From NCBI GenBank assembly GCA_954870475.1, contig OX940964.1:21505316-21569315 (forward strand): a stretch of 64,000 bases of DNA. Reading direction: 5' to 3'. Below, piece by piece: positions 42,523-53,829 of the stretch. The position numbers and the translations under genes were made by a program. Position 1 is the first letter of the stretch; each line of letters begins with the position of its first letter. Source of the stretch: Euphrasia confusa (lineage: Eukaryota; Streptophyta; Magnoliopsida; Lamiales; Orobanchaceae). Below the pieces are notes generated by a model. That model was not told where the DNA came from, did not search any database, and saw nothing but the letters and a program-made list of their open reading frames with translations.

Positions 42523-44227
42523 TGTTGGAGTTGTGTACTTAATGTCTAGATTTAAGTAACGGAAACTCACGATCCATTGCCACTAATCTATTTAATTAAA
42601 TAAACAATTATTTGCGTTTAATTATTTATAATTAAATATATGCAAATCATAGTCCTGGATTTTATACGTTGTAGTTAGTATGGTGTTGCATGGGCGCACA
42701 GAAGATCATACTATCGGTTACTCGTATTTAATCGAACAGTTGCTCACGACCTAGATGGACACGGACCAATCCATCGGTATAGTCGTTGTGTGAGAGAGAA
42801 AATAATTTATCTTAATTATTTTATCACACTTGTACAGTTGTTGTATTGAGCGGATCGTTGAGATTCATCGATTAGGATTGCCGGCGATAATCGATTCGAG
42901 TCTCAGTGTATTTTATTCTTAATCCCCGAAACTATTGCGGGTGTGTATATTTAATATAAGTGACTTTGATTTACCAAAGGAATTAACCGATTTAATTATT
43001 GGGTTAATTACCGGTTAAGTTGGGTCACTATGTTTTATATATGACATGCCGTGAATACTTGACGGGAAAGTGTATCCCGTAAGGGTTGATAATATCCCCG
43101 AGATGAGTTCATAAGGAATTATTATGTAAACCCTGCAGGTGGATTCGTTCCGCATAATAATTAAGGTTGAATGGTACTAGTCTCGGATATAAGAGATGAA
43201 TAAATTAATTAGCAATAAATTAATTTTATTCATGGATATTTATATCTTAAATACACGGAATAAATAATACTACCGGAGAAATATTATTTGATATAATATG
43301 GTTTAATATTGGGAGTGCAATTAATTTATATAGTGGAAAATAAATTAATTAATAATAGTAAGGATTAATAGATTTGGGCTTGGGCTCAATTTAATCACTA
43401 TTATTGGAAGCCCAATATTCCACCTCCTTAAGATCCCCTACGTAGCCTATAAAAGCACTACATGGTCTTCTCTATTCTCATAACTTGAAGATCACAATTC
43501 TAGAGAGAGAAAGTAGAGAGCGAGATCCATGGAGTTCGGAAGATCGTCGCCCACCCGACGTTCGAGCTAGTGCAAGGAATACGTGGGAAGGTCTCAAGGT
43601 CTTCATAGATCTCGTTTCTCCGTACAACGAGAACAAAGGTAAAATCACGAACCCCCTCGATGATTTTAATTATTAATTCGGGTATACGCATGAACGAAGA
43701 TCCGAGGGACGAACCCGGGGATGGGGTTTGACCGCGCGGTGGTGATCCGAGATCACCGGACCGCGGGCGGTCAAGCGAACCCCGCCGGGATCGCATGAGT
43801 ACCCTCGGCTGGACGCCGAGGGTGGCGGTCGAGCCCTAGGGCTTCGACCGCCGGTGCACATCGAAGGGCCCCGGCTGGACGCCGGGGCGAGCGATCGACT
43901 TCGGTCGATCGCTGGGGGCAGCCGCGGGCTGGTGCCGCGGCAGGCGCCCCCTCCTCCGATCGACGGTGGCGGTGAGTCGCCGGACTCACCGCCGGGGGCT
44001 GCTACGAGCAGCCCCGGGGGATGCACGATGCATCCCCAGCGATTGCCGTGTGCAATCGCGAGCCCCACGCGGGGCTCGGCTAGGGCTAGCCGCGGGTTTA
44101 TCCCGCGGCGGTGTTGCTTTGGTCGGGCCCGGTTCGTGTGGTGGTTCGCGGTGGTTTCCGGCGAAGGGATTTTGATCGGGGTTATGTTTCCGCAATTCCG
44201 TTAACCCCGGGATATCGATTTCCAACA
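42523..44227 (+). repeat. A5 5' LTR (1705 bp)
   Basis: TATA 43448-43454, UTR hairpin 43545-43560, donor AAAG|GTAAAA (GT 43638). Hairpin array about 43725-44115 includes GCGATTGC/GCAATCGC (44039 region) where A1 has GCGATCGC on both arms, a paired change, and an extra GGGGATGC/GCATCCCC hairpin. Ends TTTCCAACA. Confidence 0.95.
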
Positions 44228-45540
44228 ATTGGTATCAGAGCGTGGTTCAAGTTCATGTGTATATGCGATAAATTGTTCTACCTTGCAGGGTTTCCGACTA
44301 TTATGGCTAGATATAATTCTTCGTTAATTATTGTCATAATTTTATTAAACTCTCGGACATGTCGAGATTCGTTTTATGTGTGGTGAATGCTTGTAATAGT
44401 AAAAATTCGGGGGTTGACCGAATTTAGGTTTATTATTACGTTCTACTTTTTCCGGAAAATGTATAAGGTCGATTTCATGTATAGAATCGATACCGGATAA
44501 TTGTAATTAAATTCATGTAATTTATTTTACGTTGGATCGATGCCGAAATGACCGCCGGAGAAGACGAAGTGACGAGAGGAAGAAAGGACCGGGGATCGAT
44601 CATGATGATCGACCCCATGATCGATCACGGGGCTAGGGCTCGATCGCCCTTGGCCGTGGGCTGCCGCCGTGAGGTGGTTGGCCGGCCGGCTGGGCGGCGG
44701 TGCTCTTCCCCGGTGGTAGTCGATCGGCGGTGGGGGTGGCGCAGGGTCCTCGTGATCTCGTGCTACTCCTATCGAGATTCAACTTTCCTAAATTATTCGG
44801 TTTTCCTATTTTGAGTATTCCTATTTTTTGGGAACTCTCATGGAATAGGAAAAGAATAAATTTAGAATAAATTTATTTCCTTATTGATTATTCCTTTTAT
44901 GGGAATTTTCATGGATAAGGAAGGAATAAATTTAGAATTGATTCGGTTTTCCTATTTTGAGTATTCCTATTTTTTGGGAATTCTCATGGAAATAGGAAAA
45001 GAATTAATTGGAATTAATTTATTTCCTTATTCTATTATGGAAGTCTTCTAGAATATTCTAAGTCTACTTGGAATAGGATTCTAGAGATTTAATGGAATTA
45101 GAAAGAAAATAATTAATTATTAAATTAATTTATTTCCTAGTTGATTATTCCTATTTTATGGGAATTTTCATAGACATGGAAATTAATTAATTTGGAAAGT
45201 AGAAGAGTCCTTAATTAATTTTTCCTATTTAATTATTCCTTTATGGAATTTTTAATAGATTAGGAAAGGAATTAATTTGGAAGGATTAGGAGTCCTAATT
45301 TATTTTATTTCCTTATTCTATTATAGAAGTCTTCTAGAATATTCCAAGTGGGTCTTGGATAGATTATTCTAGAGATTTAATAGAATTAGATAGGAAAATA
45401 AATAAATAAAAATATTAATAATATTTAATTTTATTTTTGATTTATTCGATTGACTTAATTTTCGAATTAAGTAACTTTTGGATTTATTAAAAATAAATAG
45501 ATTTAAATATTGGGATTAATATTCTCGTCACATGGAGCAT
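44228..45540 (+). other. A5 leader, first part
   Basis: Primer site 44230-44241, GATCGATC palindromes (44595-44630), AT-rich foldbacks (44770-45440). Cut by the solo B LTR at 45541-45545. No protein gene supported. Confidence 0.75.
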
Positions 45541-45545
45541 TCAAG

Positions 45546-47112
45546 TGTTGGAAATCGACTACCCGGGACGTGTTCGTTCGATCGCTCGAACATCCGAACA
45601 CTCCCAGTCGACCTCCCGAAGCGCTGCTCCGTTCACTAAACAGCCCGTGTGCCAAATCACGCCCAGCCATTGCCCCGGAGGACAACCGCGTGACAAGACC
45701 GCTGGTCTGTCTTGGGCAGCGGGCGCTGCCCACAAAACAGCGGTCGCTGTTTAGGTCTAAAACGGCGGTCGCCGTTTGCCTTTCAGCGGGCGCTGTTCGT
45801 CCGCGAACAGCAGCGCGTTCTGCTGTTCCGGGCTCGTTTCCGGTCGTTGTGTGGGCAACGATCTGCTGGATTCTCCTTTTCTGCTGAAACCTTAGACGTT
45901 TCTAGCGTATGCCTCTAACCCGATTCCAGCCGTTGTGTGGGCAACGATCTGCTGGATTCTCCTTTTCTGCTCTCTCTTCTCTAAACCAGCGCAAGAATAA
46001 TTTTTCTTTCTCAGAAATATAATTGCGCTAAGCAATTAATTTCATCAGAAAAATAACTTCGTTAACTCTTTTATTTAAACAGAGAAAAACATAATTGCGC
46101 TAAGCAATTTAATTTCTCTGCTGAAATAATAGTTGCGGCGTTTCTTAAGTTTAAGAGAGGCAAGGGGGGGGGGGGGGGGGGGGTTATATATAGAGTTACA
46201 CTAGGGACCTCTTAGGTAAATAAATCCCGGGCTAAATTGCAATTTAATTAAACCGGTGTCCTTAAAAGAAAACCTTTAATTAAATTCCACAATTTTAATT
46301 ATAATTAATTCCACTATAAAATTATAATTGAATCCCCGAAATTAATTTAATATTATTTCAACAATAATATTTCCGCCGAATTACATATACGACTTTCCCT
46401 GTGTTTAAGATATCGAATGTCCACGAATTAACTTTAATTACTAATAATTAAATTAATTCGTTTCTTATTATCCGAGACTAGTACCACTCATCCTTATTAT
46501 CATGTGGAACGAATCCACCTGCAGGGTTTACATGATAAACTTTATGAGCTCATCTCGGGGACATCATCAACCCGATAAACGGGACACGGTTTCCTGTCTA
46601 TAATCTATAGCATGCCGTGTGTACAATTCCGATTCCCAATTTACCGAGAATATTGACTAATCAATTAGTCTCACTCATTGGTAGATTAAAGAACCGAGAA
46701 TTGGACACACGCACCTATAATTATATAGGGATTAGGAATTCGCATATCCGCAATATCTGAGGTCTAGTTCGATTACTTCGATTAGTATAAATCGAACGCC
46801 CTCCCGTGGTCCTGCTCAATACACCAAGTGTACGAGAGTAACATGATAGTCAAGACCGACTATCTGCCAGTCACACTACGACGTACCGATGGATTGTCCC
46901 TGTCCATCTAAGTCGTGAGCTACTGTTCGATAGTATACGAGTAACCGACAGTATGATCTTCCGCGTGTCTCCTCACGCCATACTGTCTACAACGTATACA
47001 TCAAGGACTATTGCATTAAATGCAATCATGCTTGAATCATATCTTGAATTAAGGTATAGATAAGGAGTTCCGTATTTGCACTAAACTAGACATTTAGAAT
47101 ACAACTCCATCA
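45546..47112 (-). mobile_element. Solo LTR of family B
   Basis: 1567 bp, TGTTGG...CCATCA in reverse, flanked by TCAAG on both sides (45541-45545, 47113-47117). No internal region: the product of LTR-LTR recombination. Contains a G20 run (46164-46183) next to TATATATA, and a 41-bp direct duplication (45845-45885 and 45931-45971) that doubles the UTR hairpin. Palindromes AAACAGCGGTCGCTGTTT (45735-45752) and AAACGGCGGTCGCCGTTT (45760-45777) lie in U5. Confidence 0.92.
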
Positions 47113-47117
47113 TCAAG

Positions 47118-48150
47118 AACGAAGACTGAAGACTAGAAGATGCGTACGGAGATGCGATAAAGCCATAATAGTCGGGAAAATAATATTCTAGTATTATTTT
47201 GACTATGTGATAATATTCTTTGTGCTTTATTTCATGTATGCATGCTTATGTGTATTTAATTATGCATTAGATAGCGTATCCCTTTATTGTAAAAAGCTAA
47301 GTGGGAGAGGGTATGGAAACATACCCATGGTCTCCATTGCTGCTCTCTTGGTAACTTTTATAAACTTTTGAAGTTTATATAGATAAGTTATTGGAGGAGA
47401 GTTCTTGTAATTCCTCTTACAAGAAACATTGATTAAGTTTATCAAACAATGCCTAATTTGTCTTTCCAAAGCTGATTTCAAGTCGACTCATTCTCACCCC
47501 GGGGAGTGGAATGGAGCCAAAGCCACTTGGTCATGTAGAGGACACAAATTAGAGACCTTCGTACCATTCTTTTATAGATGGATCGATTGTCTGCTCGGCT
47601 CCCTCATCTAATGAGAGATAGGGTTGTTCGCATGGTGAATCACTGGTTAGAAACTTCGAGTTTCACTTATGATTCTCCGCGTCCTGATTTACGAAAATCG
47701 AATGGATCTTGTAATTGGGAGTCAATTATAAAAGTCTCTTGGTGTAGTAAACGTCCACACCACGTGGCTTGCTATGCTGACGGATTTTGGATTAATTGAT
47801 GTAGACAGTTGTAAGAAATTGTGAAGAATTGTGAAGTCATCGTAAACGTCCACACCACGTGGCTTGCGGTGATGTAGCGGTTCCAAACGATTTACTTTGG
47901 TACTGAGTAATGGTTTACACTTAGATACGCATTATAGTATTCTTCCCCATGAAGTTCCGCTATAAGTGATGTATGACCGAAGCAAAACTAATTGCTAAAT
48001 CATTTGGGTAAGGTAAACGTCCACACCACGTGGCTTGCCATATCTGATGGGATTTTAGAGGCGATTAGTGATTTAATGATATTATTTTAGGGAGATAATA
48101 TCGGAGATTAAATCAATTGTTTGTTGTTATATGTGCTCATAGATTAGGAG
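47118..48150 (+). other. A5 leader, second part
   Basis: PPT-like tract and GAAA hairpin (47298-47326), CCCCGGGG palindrome near 47498, hairpin repeats at 47747, 47842 and 48013. Acceptor-like CATAG near 48138-48142 precedes the gag ATG at 48151. Confidence 0.8.
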
Positions 48151-48738
48151 ATGGCTTTGAACCCACTTTATGTGATACTTAAGGATTTAACTCATTGGTC
48201 CCTGAATGTATTGATTGGAATAGAGATCTGGACATTGCCCAGACTGTTAAAGAGTACATGTTTGTACTCAAGAGAGCTTTGTCCTCCCGATCATACTAAT
48301 GTCTCAACTGATGAGGAAAGAACTGATTTTAAGAAGTGGGAAAATGCTTTGGCAATAACCACTGATTGATATCATGTTCAAACTCAAGGAGATGTTTAGA
48401 CATGACATAGTGGCTAGACAAGAGGCGATGAGGATACTCATAAAGGTCATTCATTCGAGGAAACGCTTAAACACGTTTTCGAGATGATGAACCTTTTAGA
48501 CGAGTTGAGACGGAAATCGCAAGCTCTTGTTGTCAATGCCAAAGGTTTCGAACCTAAGGGCAAAACCGGGGGAAAGGAAAAGCAAGCAAAGAAACCCAGT
48601 GGTCCTAAGTTACTTGGACCACGAGATGGGACGAGAAAGCCAATAGGCAAGTATTCTCGATGCAAACAGTCTGGGTACTGGAAGTCTGATTATCCTCTCA
48701 AAGAAAGTACGAAATTTTCTTTAGTCGTAAAAACATAG
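48151..48738 (+). pseudogene. gag: Gag remnant of A5
   Basis: MALNPLYVILKDL opens the frame, which is lost and regained by several indels; the central capsid domain is deleted as in A4. The knuckle survives as YSRCKQSGYWKSDY, in which the first Cys and last Cys are replaced (Tyr/Ser positions), so metal binding is lost. Confidence 0.85.
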
Positions 48739-50608
48739 TCAGTGGAATTATCTACCGGAACCTGGTGTGTAGATATGGAACCACTGACGGTATGTGCATT
48801 TTAAATGCAAGGGTTCCAGGAAACCCGACGACTTAGAAAAGAATAAATCGTAGTCTACATGGGCAATGCTGTAGAGGAGGCAGCTGTTGCAGTGGAGGAC
48901 ATTTTATAGGATTTCATTTTGAGTTATTGCTTTTATGTACCTTCCATATTAGAAAGAACTTTGTTCTGGATTTCTAATGAATGGATATTTTATTTCTTTT
49001 AATCATTTGATGGTTATAAGAAGAAATAATGATAGTATCTATTCTGGTACATTAGCTAGCAATATATAAATGATGAATCCTGAGTCCACCACGATGCAAC
49101 GAACCGTAGTATAAAAACTCGTTTTACTAATAAGAGATTTCTTTATTAAATCAGTTATACTTGTGGATTCTTATGCTAAGTCATGCTTATTCAAATAAGA
49201 AGTTCAAAGGTCGAAAATTGATTTTTGATCAATTGAGTTGAAGGAGTGGACCTTCCGACCTAAGAATCTTATTTGGAAGATAACATGACTAAGCAATCCT
49301 TTATGGATATAAGATATAAGATCCGGACAAGTATTAGAATTGATTGACTCTGATGTATGCAGACCTTTGTCTACTCAGACAATAAGGTACGAGTACTTCA
49401 TTTTATGATTACTCGAAAAGTGGATTAGCATACCTGATGTGCCACAAAAGCAAAGTGTTTTGACAAGTCAATGGACACAAAGCTATTGTGGGGAACCATC
49501 AAGGTATATGCATTTGTAGCCTGCGATTTAATCGCGGAGGCAAATGCCTGTCTGAGGAATGCATGGCATACTGATCAGAGATTGGGATTTGATCCCAAAT
49601 GACTACACCATACACTCTTGTGTAGAATTGGTGTGTCGGAAATAAGAAATGGAACTCTTATAGAAATAGTAAAAGCATGAGTTATACGGAACTACCTATG
49701 TTCTATGGATATGTCTGGAAACAACGGCGCATTCAAATGCAGTTGTAGAATATCCTAGAAGAACAAAAGATGTGTGTTCAATAATACTATGAACCAGAAG
49801 GACGTTATAAGTTCTAACGCCCGTTTCTTAGAGGAAGACTATTAGATGAACCACAAGCCCAAAGAGACGTAATATTTTGAATAAGAGAAAGAGATAAGGA
49901 CTGGGAACCAGCCGAACCGAGTAGCAGTACACCACTAACTGCACCTACTGTTATTACTGTTTATACACCGGAATGCCATTGTAGTGGGAGGTTGTTTGAC
50001 AACCGGAGATATTCATAAGACTAGGAGGGTTTCGGACTCTGGACCTAGTATACATGAAATCGATCCCTAGATCTACATGAAGGCAGTACTAGATCTAAAT
50101 GTGCCTTCTTGGAGAGCAATAAGGATTATTGCTAAGAGGCAAGATCATTTAAAGTACAAGCTTAGTCGATCCATTGATGGGATTGAAGGAAAGCTTAGAG
50201 TTCGTGGAACTTGCGCATTGATGAGATAGTCCATTTGATGGATTCATCAAAAGGCATTGACGAATCGTGTGTATGGGAAACGTGATGGAAACAAGGTGGT
50301 GTTTCTCGGAGGTTTTATGTAGATAACATTTTATCATTGGTAACAATGTAAAGATGTTGTCAGACATAAAATGATGGTTGTCTAGAAAAATCGATATATG
50401 AGATAAAGAAGAAGTTGGAGCATGTTCTTAAGATCTAGGATCTCAAGAAAAGAACATTGTACTTCTCTAGATATCTTATACGATTATGGTTCGTTTTAAC
50501 ATGCAAGATTCCGAGAAAGGTTCGTTACCTTTCAGACACGGAATGCATCTATCTAAGGACATGTGTTTTGAGAACTCAAAAGGAGATAGAAGCAATGAAA
50601 GCGGTTTA
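48739..50608 (+). pseudogene. pol: Decayed pol of A5, first part
   Basis: Collinear with A4; same protease loss (GTAGATATGGAACC near 48768) and YVDN (near 50317). Interrupted by B1 at 50609; remainder at 59392-60040 covers the RNase H end. Confidence 0.8.
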
Positions 50609-52245
50609 TGATGGAGTTATATTCTAAATGTCTAGTTTAGTGACAATATGGAACTCCTTATCTGTGTTTTACATTATTTATTAATCAAACTGTCGGCATT
50701 TTGTCTTTCATGTACTTGAATGCAATAGTCCTAGATATATACGTTGTAGACAGTATGGCGTGAGGAGACACGCGGAAGATCATACTGTCGGTTACTCGTA
50801 TACTATCGAACAGAAGCTCACGACTTAGATGGACAGGGACAATCCATCGGTACGTCGTAGTGTGACTGGGTAATAGTTGGTCTTGACTATTATGTTACAC
50901 TTGTACACTTGGTGTATTGAGCAGGACCACGGGAGGGCGTTCGATTTATACTAATCGACGTAATCGAACTAGACCTCAGAGATTACGGATATACGAATTC
51001 CTAATCCCTATATAATTATAGGTGCGTGTGTCCAATTCTCGGTTCTTTAACTTGCCAATGAGTGAGACTATTTGATTAGTCGAGATACTCGGTAAATTGG
51101 GAATCGTAATTGTACTCACGGCATGCTATAGATTATAGACAGGAAACCGTGTCCCGTTTATCGGGTTGATAACGTCCCCGAGATGAGCTCATAAAGTTTA
51201 TCATGTAAACCCTGCAGGTGGATTTGTTCCACATGATAATAAGGATGAGTGGTACTAGTCTCGGATAATAAGAAACGAATTAATTTAATTATTAGTAATT
51301 AAATAAATTCGTGGACGTTGGATATCTTAAACACGGGGAAAGTCGTATATGTAATTTCGGCGGAAATATTATTGTTGATATAATATTAAATTAATTTCGG
51401 GAATTCAATTATTATTTTATAGTGGAATTAATAATAATTAAATTTGAAATCGATTAATTAAGGAATTGCTTTTAAGTATTCCAAGATAATTAATATTTCA
51501 TTTTAGCCCCTAAGTAATTTACCTAAGAGGTCCCTAGCGTAACTCTATAAACCCCCCCCCCCCCCCCTTGCCTATCCTAAACCTACAGTCCGCAGCTTTT
51601 TATTTTTCTGAGAAAAATTATTGCGTTAGCGCAATTAAGATTTTTCACTGTAAAATAAATTGTATAGCGCTAATATTTTTCTCTCAGAGAGAAAAAGAAT
51701 ATTACGCTGGTAGAGAAAGGAGAAAGCAGAAAAGGAGACCCAACGGATCGTTGCCCACACAACGGTTGGAGTCGGGAAGAGGCATACGCTAGCAATCGCT
51801 AAGGTCTCAACAATTCGACCGCTAAGGTATGAGATCGGATCTTTAATTCCGCATATAATTCGATCTCACTTTTCCTCGTTGATCATACTTTGAACGTAGA
51901 TCGGGTTCCGGGGTTGTGGGTTGTATTCCTCGACTACTGGGGGTTCTAGGACCTCCGGATCGGTAGTCGGATGAGGAAAAATGACCCGGAAACGAGCCCA
52001 GAACAGCAACGTCGCGTTGCTGTTCGCGGAGAAACGGCGACCGCCGTTTCCAAACGGCGACCGCCGTTTTGGTGTTTTTCTGGCAGCCCGCTCGGTTCGC
52101 GCGGTTGTCCTTCGGGGCAATGGCTGGGCGTGAATCGGGGCACGGGCTGGAAAAGCGAACGAAGTAGCGACACCGGATATCGACTGGGATCGTTCGGATG
52201 TTCGAGTGATCGAACGAACGCATCCCGGGTAGTCGATTTCCAACA
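50609..52245 (+). repeat. B1 5' LTR (1637 bp)
   Basis: TGATGGAG...TTCCAACA. TATA 51546-51551 runs straight into a C16 run (51552-51567). UTR hairpin 51749-51764 (CGTTG/CAACG, loop CCCACA), donor AAG|GTATGA (GT 51822). U5 holds a perfect 11-bp hairpin (52001-52011/52015-52025) and two palindromes AAACGGCGACCGCCGTTT (52032-52049, 52052-52069). Confidence 0.95.
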
Positions 52246-53829
52246 ATTGGTATCAGAGCCGGTTTATGCGTTCTTGTATTGTTTGCGAGTTTTGTTTTGC
52301 AGGATAACCCGATTATTATGGTCATGTTGTTTGTATTGTAATTTTTTGTGGTTTGTTAAACTCTCGGGGTTGTCGAGATCTTTGTTTTGAATCGTTGCTT
52401 GCTTGTAATAGTTAAAACGACGGGTTGAGTCGTTTAGGTTTTCTATTTCGGTTTTTCGTTTTTTCGTTTATCCGGGTGTATAGGATCGATCGATATGTAT
52501 AGGATCGATGCCGGAAGTAGTATGTTTTACTCTTGTAATGTTGCTGCTGCTTGGTGGATCGAGACGAGATCGAGGGCCGGACGAACGAGGGTCGAGAAGT
52601 CGAACCCGCGGCTGCTGAAGGGCAAACGGCGGTCGCCGTTTCTTAAACGGCGGTCGCCGTTTCGCTGGATTCTTGGCAGCAGCTTGCGGGGGTTCGACTG
52701 ACACCACGGATCGCTCGTCGAGGCTTGGGATGATACTCCAGTGGGAGGGGTTCGTCTCTTGGCACTTAGACGAGTCGGTGGTGGATCGAGACCCAGACGA
52801 GCAACGAGACGAAGATCCGAGGAGACGTGCATCGAAGATTTTAAAGGCCATAATAATCGGGCCACGTTAAATGCTTTCTATGTGTTTACGTGTTTTTATT
52901 ATGCTTTATTTCTATATGCATGTGAATGTTATCCCTTTCGTAAAAACTAAGTGGGAGAGGGATTGGAAACAATCCCGTGGTCTCCATTCTCTGTTTTGAT
53001 GGTGATGTGTGTCGCTTACGAGTTGGCTTTAGTGTCATCCTCCCTATCGGATAAAGTTGACACACGGATATCACTGGATCAAAATTCGAATTCAATTCCA
53101 TTTATAGAATTGAACACTTAAGTTTTTCAAAGCAATGCCTAATCTGTCTTTCAAAGACTAATTTCAACTCGACTCATTCTCACCCCGGGGAGTGGAATGG
53201 AGCCAAAGCGCTTGGTTATGTCGATGACACAGATTAGAGACATTCGAGTCATTTGATGACTAGATCGATTGTCTGGTTGGCTCCCTCACTTTGTGAGAGA
53301 TAGGGCTCAATTGCATGATTGATCGCTGGTTAGAAACTTCGAGTTTCACTTATGAGATATCAAGTTTTGATTAACGAAATTGTGAAATTTATTAAATGTA
53401 ATTCAATTAACAAAGTTGTTTGTTTAGTAAACGTCCACACTATCGTGGCTTACTAGACGGAAACGGAACTTTGGGTTAATTGAGGCTCGACAGTTATAGG
53501 AAATCGTAAAGGGACCGCATGTCAACGTAAACGTCCACACTAACGTGGCTTGCGGTGGGCGTGTAGTTTCCGAGCGGTTAACTTAGTACTGAGAAATGGT
53601 ATACACTTAGGTACGCTTTACAGTATCCTCCCCATCGGAGTCACTGCTGTAATGATGTATGACCAAAGTAAAAGTCCAGTTATAAAATCGTTTGGACTAG
53701 TATACGTCCACATGAACGTGGCATGCTAGTCTGATGGGATTTTAGGATTGATTGGTAAATTTAATGATATTAATTAAGGGAGTTAATATCGAATTAAATT
53801 TGACAGTTTGATTTGTCTCTTTTATAGAT
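52246..53829 (+). other. B1 primer site and leader
   Basis: Primer site 52248-52259. AAACGGCGGTCGCCGTTT twice (52624-52641, 52645-52662), the reverse complement of the U5 palindromes. PPT-like tract and GAAA hairpin 52948-52976, GAAACT/AGTTTC hairpin near 53333-53347, hairpin repeats 53427, 53527 and 53700, and a strong acceptor-like TTTGTCTCTTTTATAG ending at 53827, two bases before the gag ATG. No other gene supported. Confidence 0.8.
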
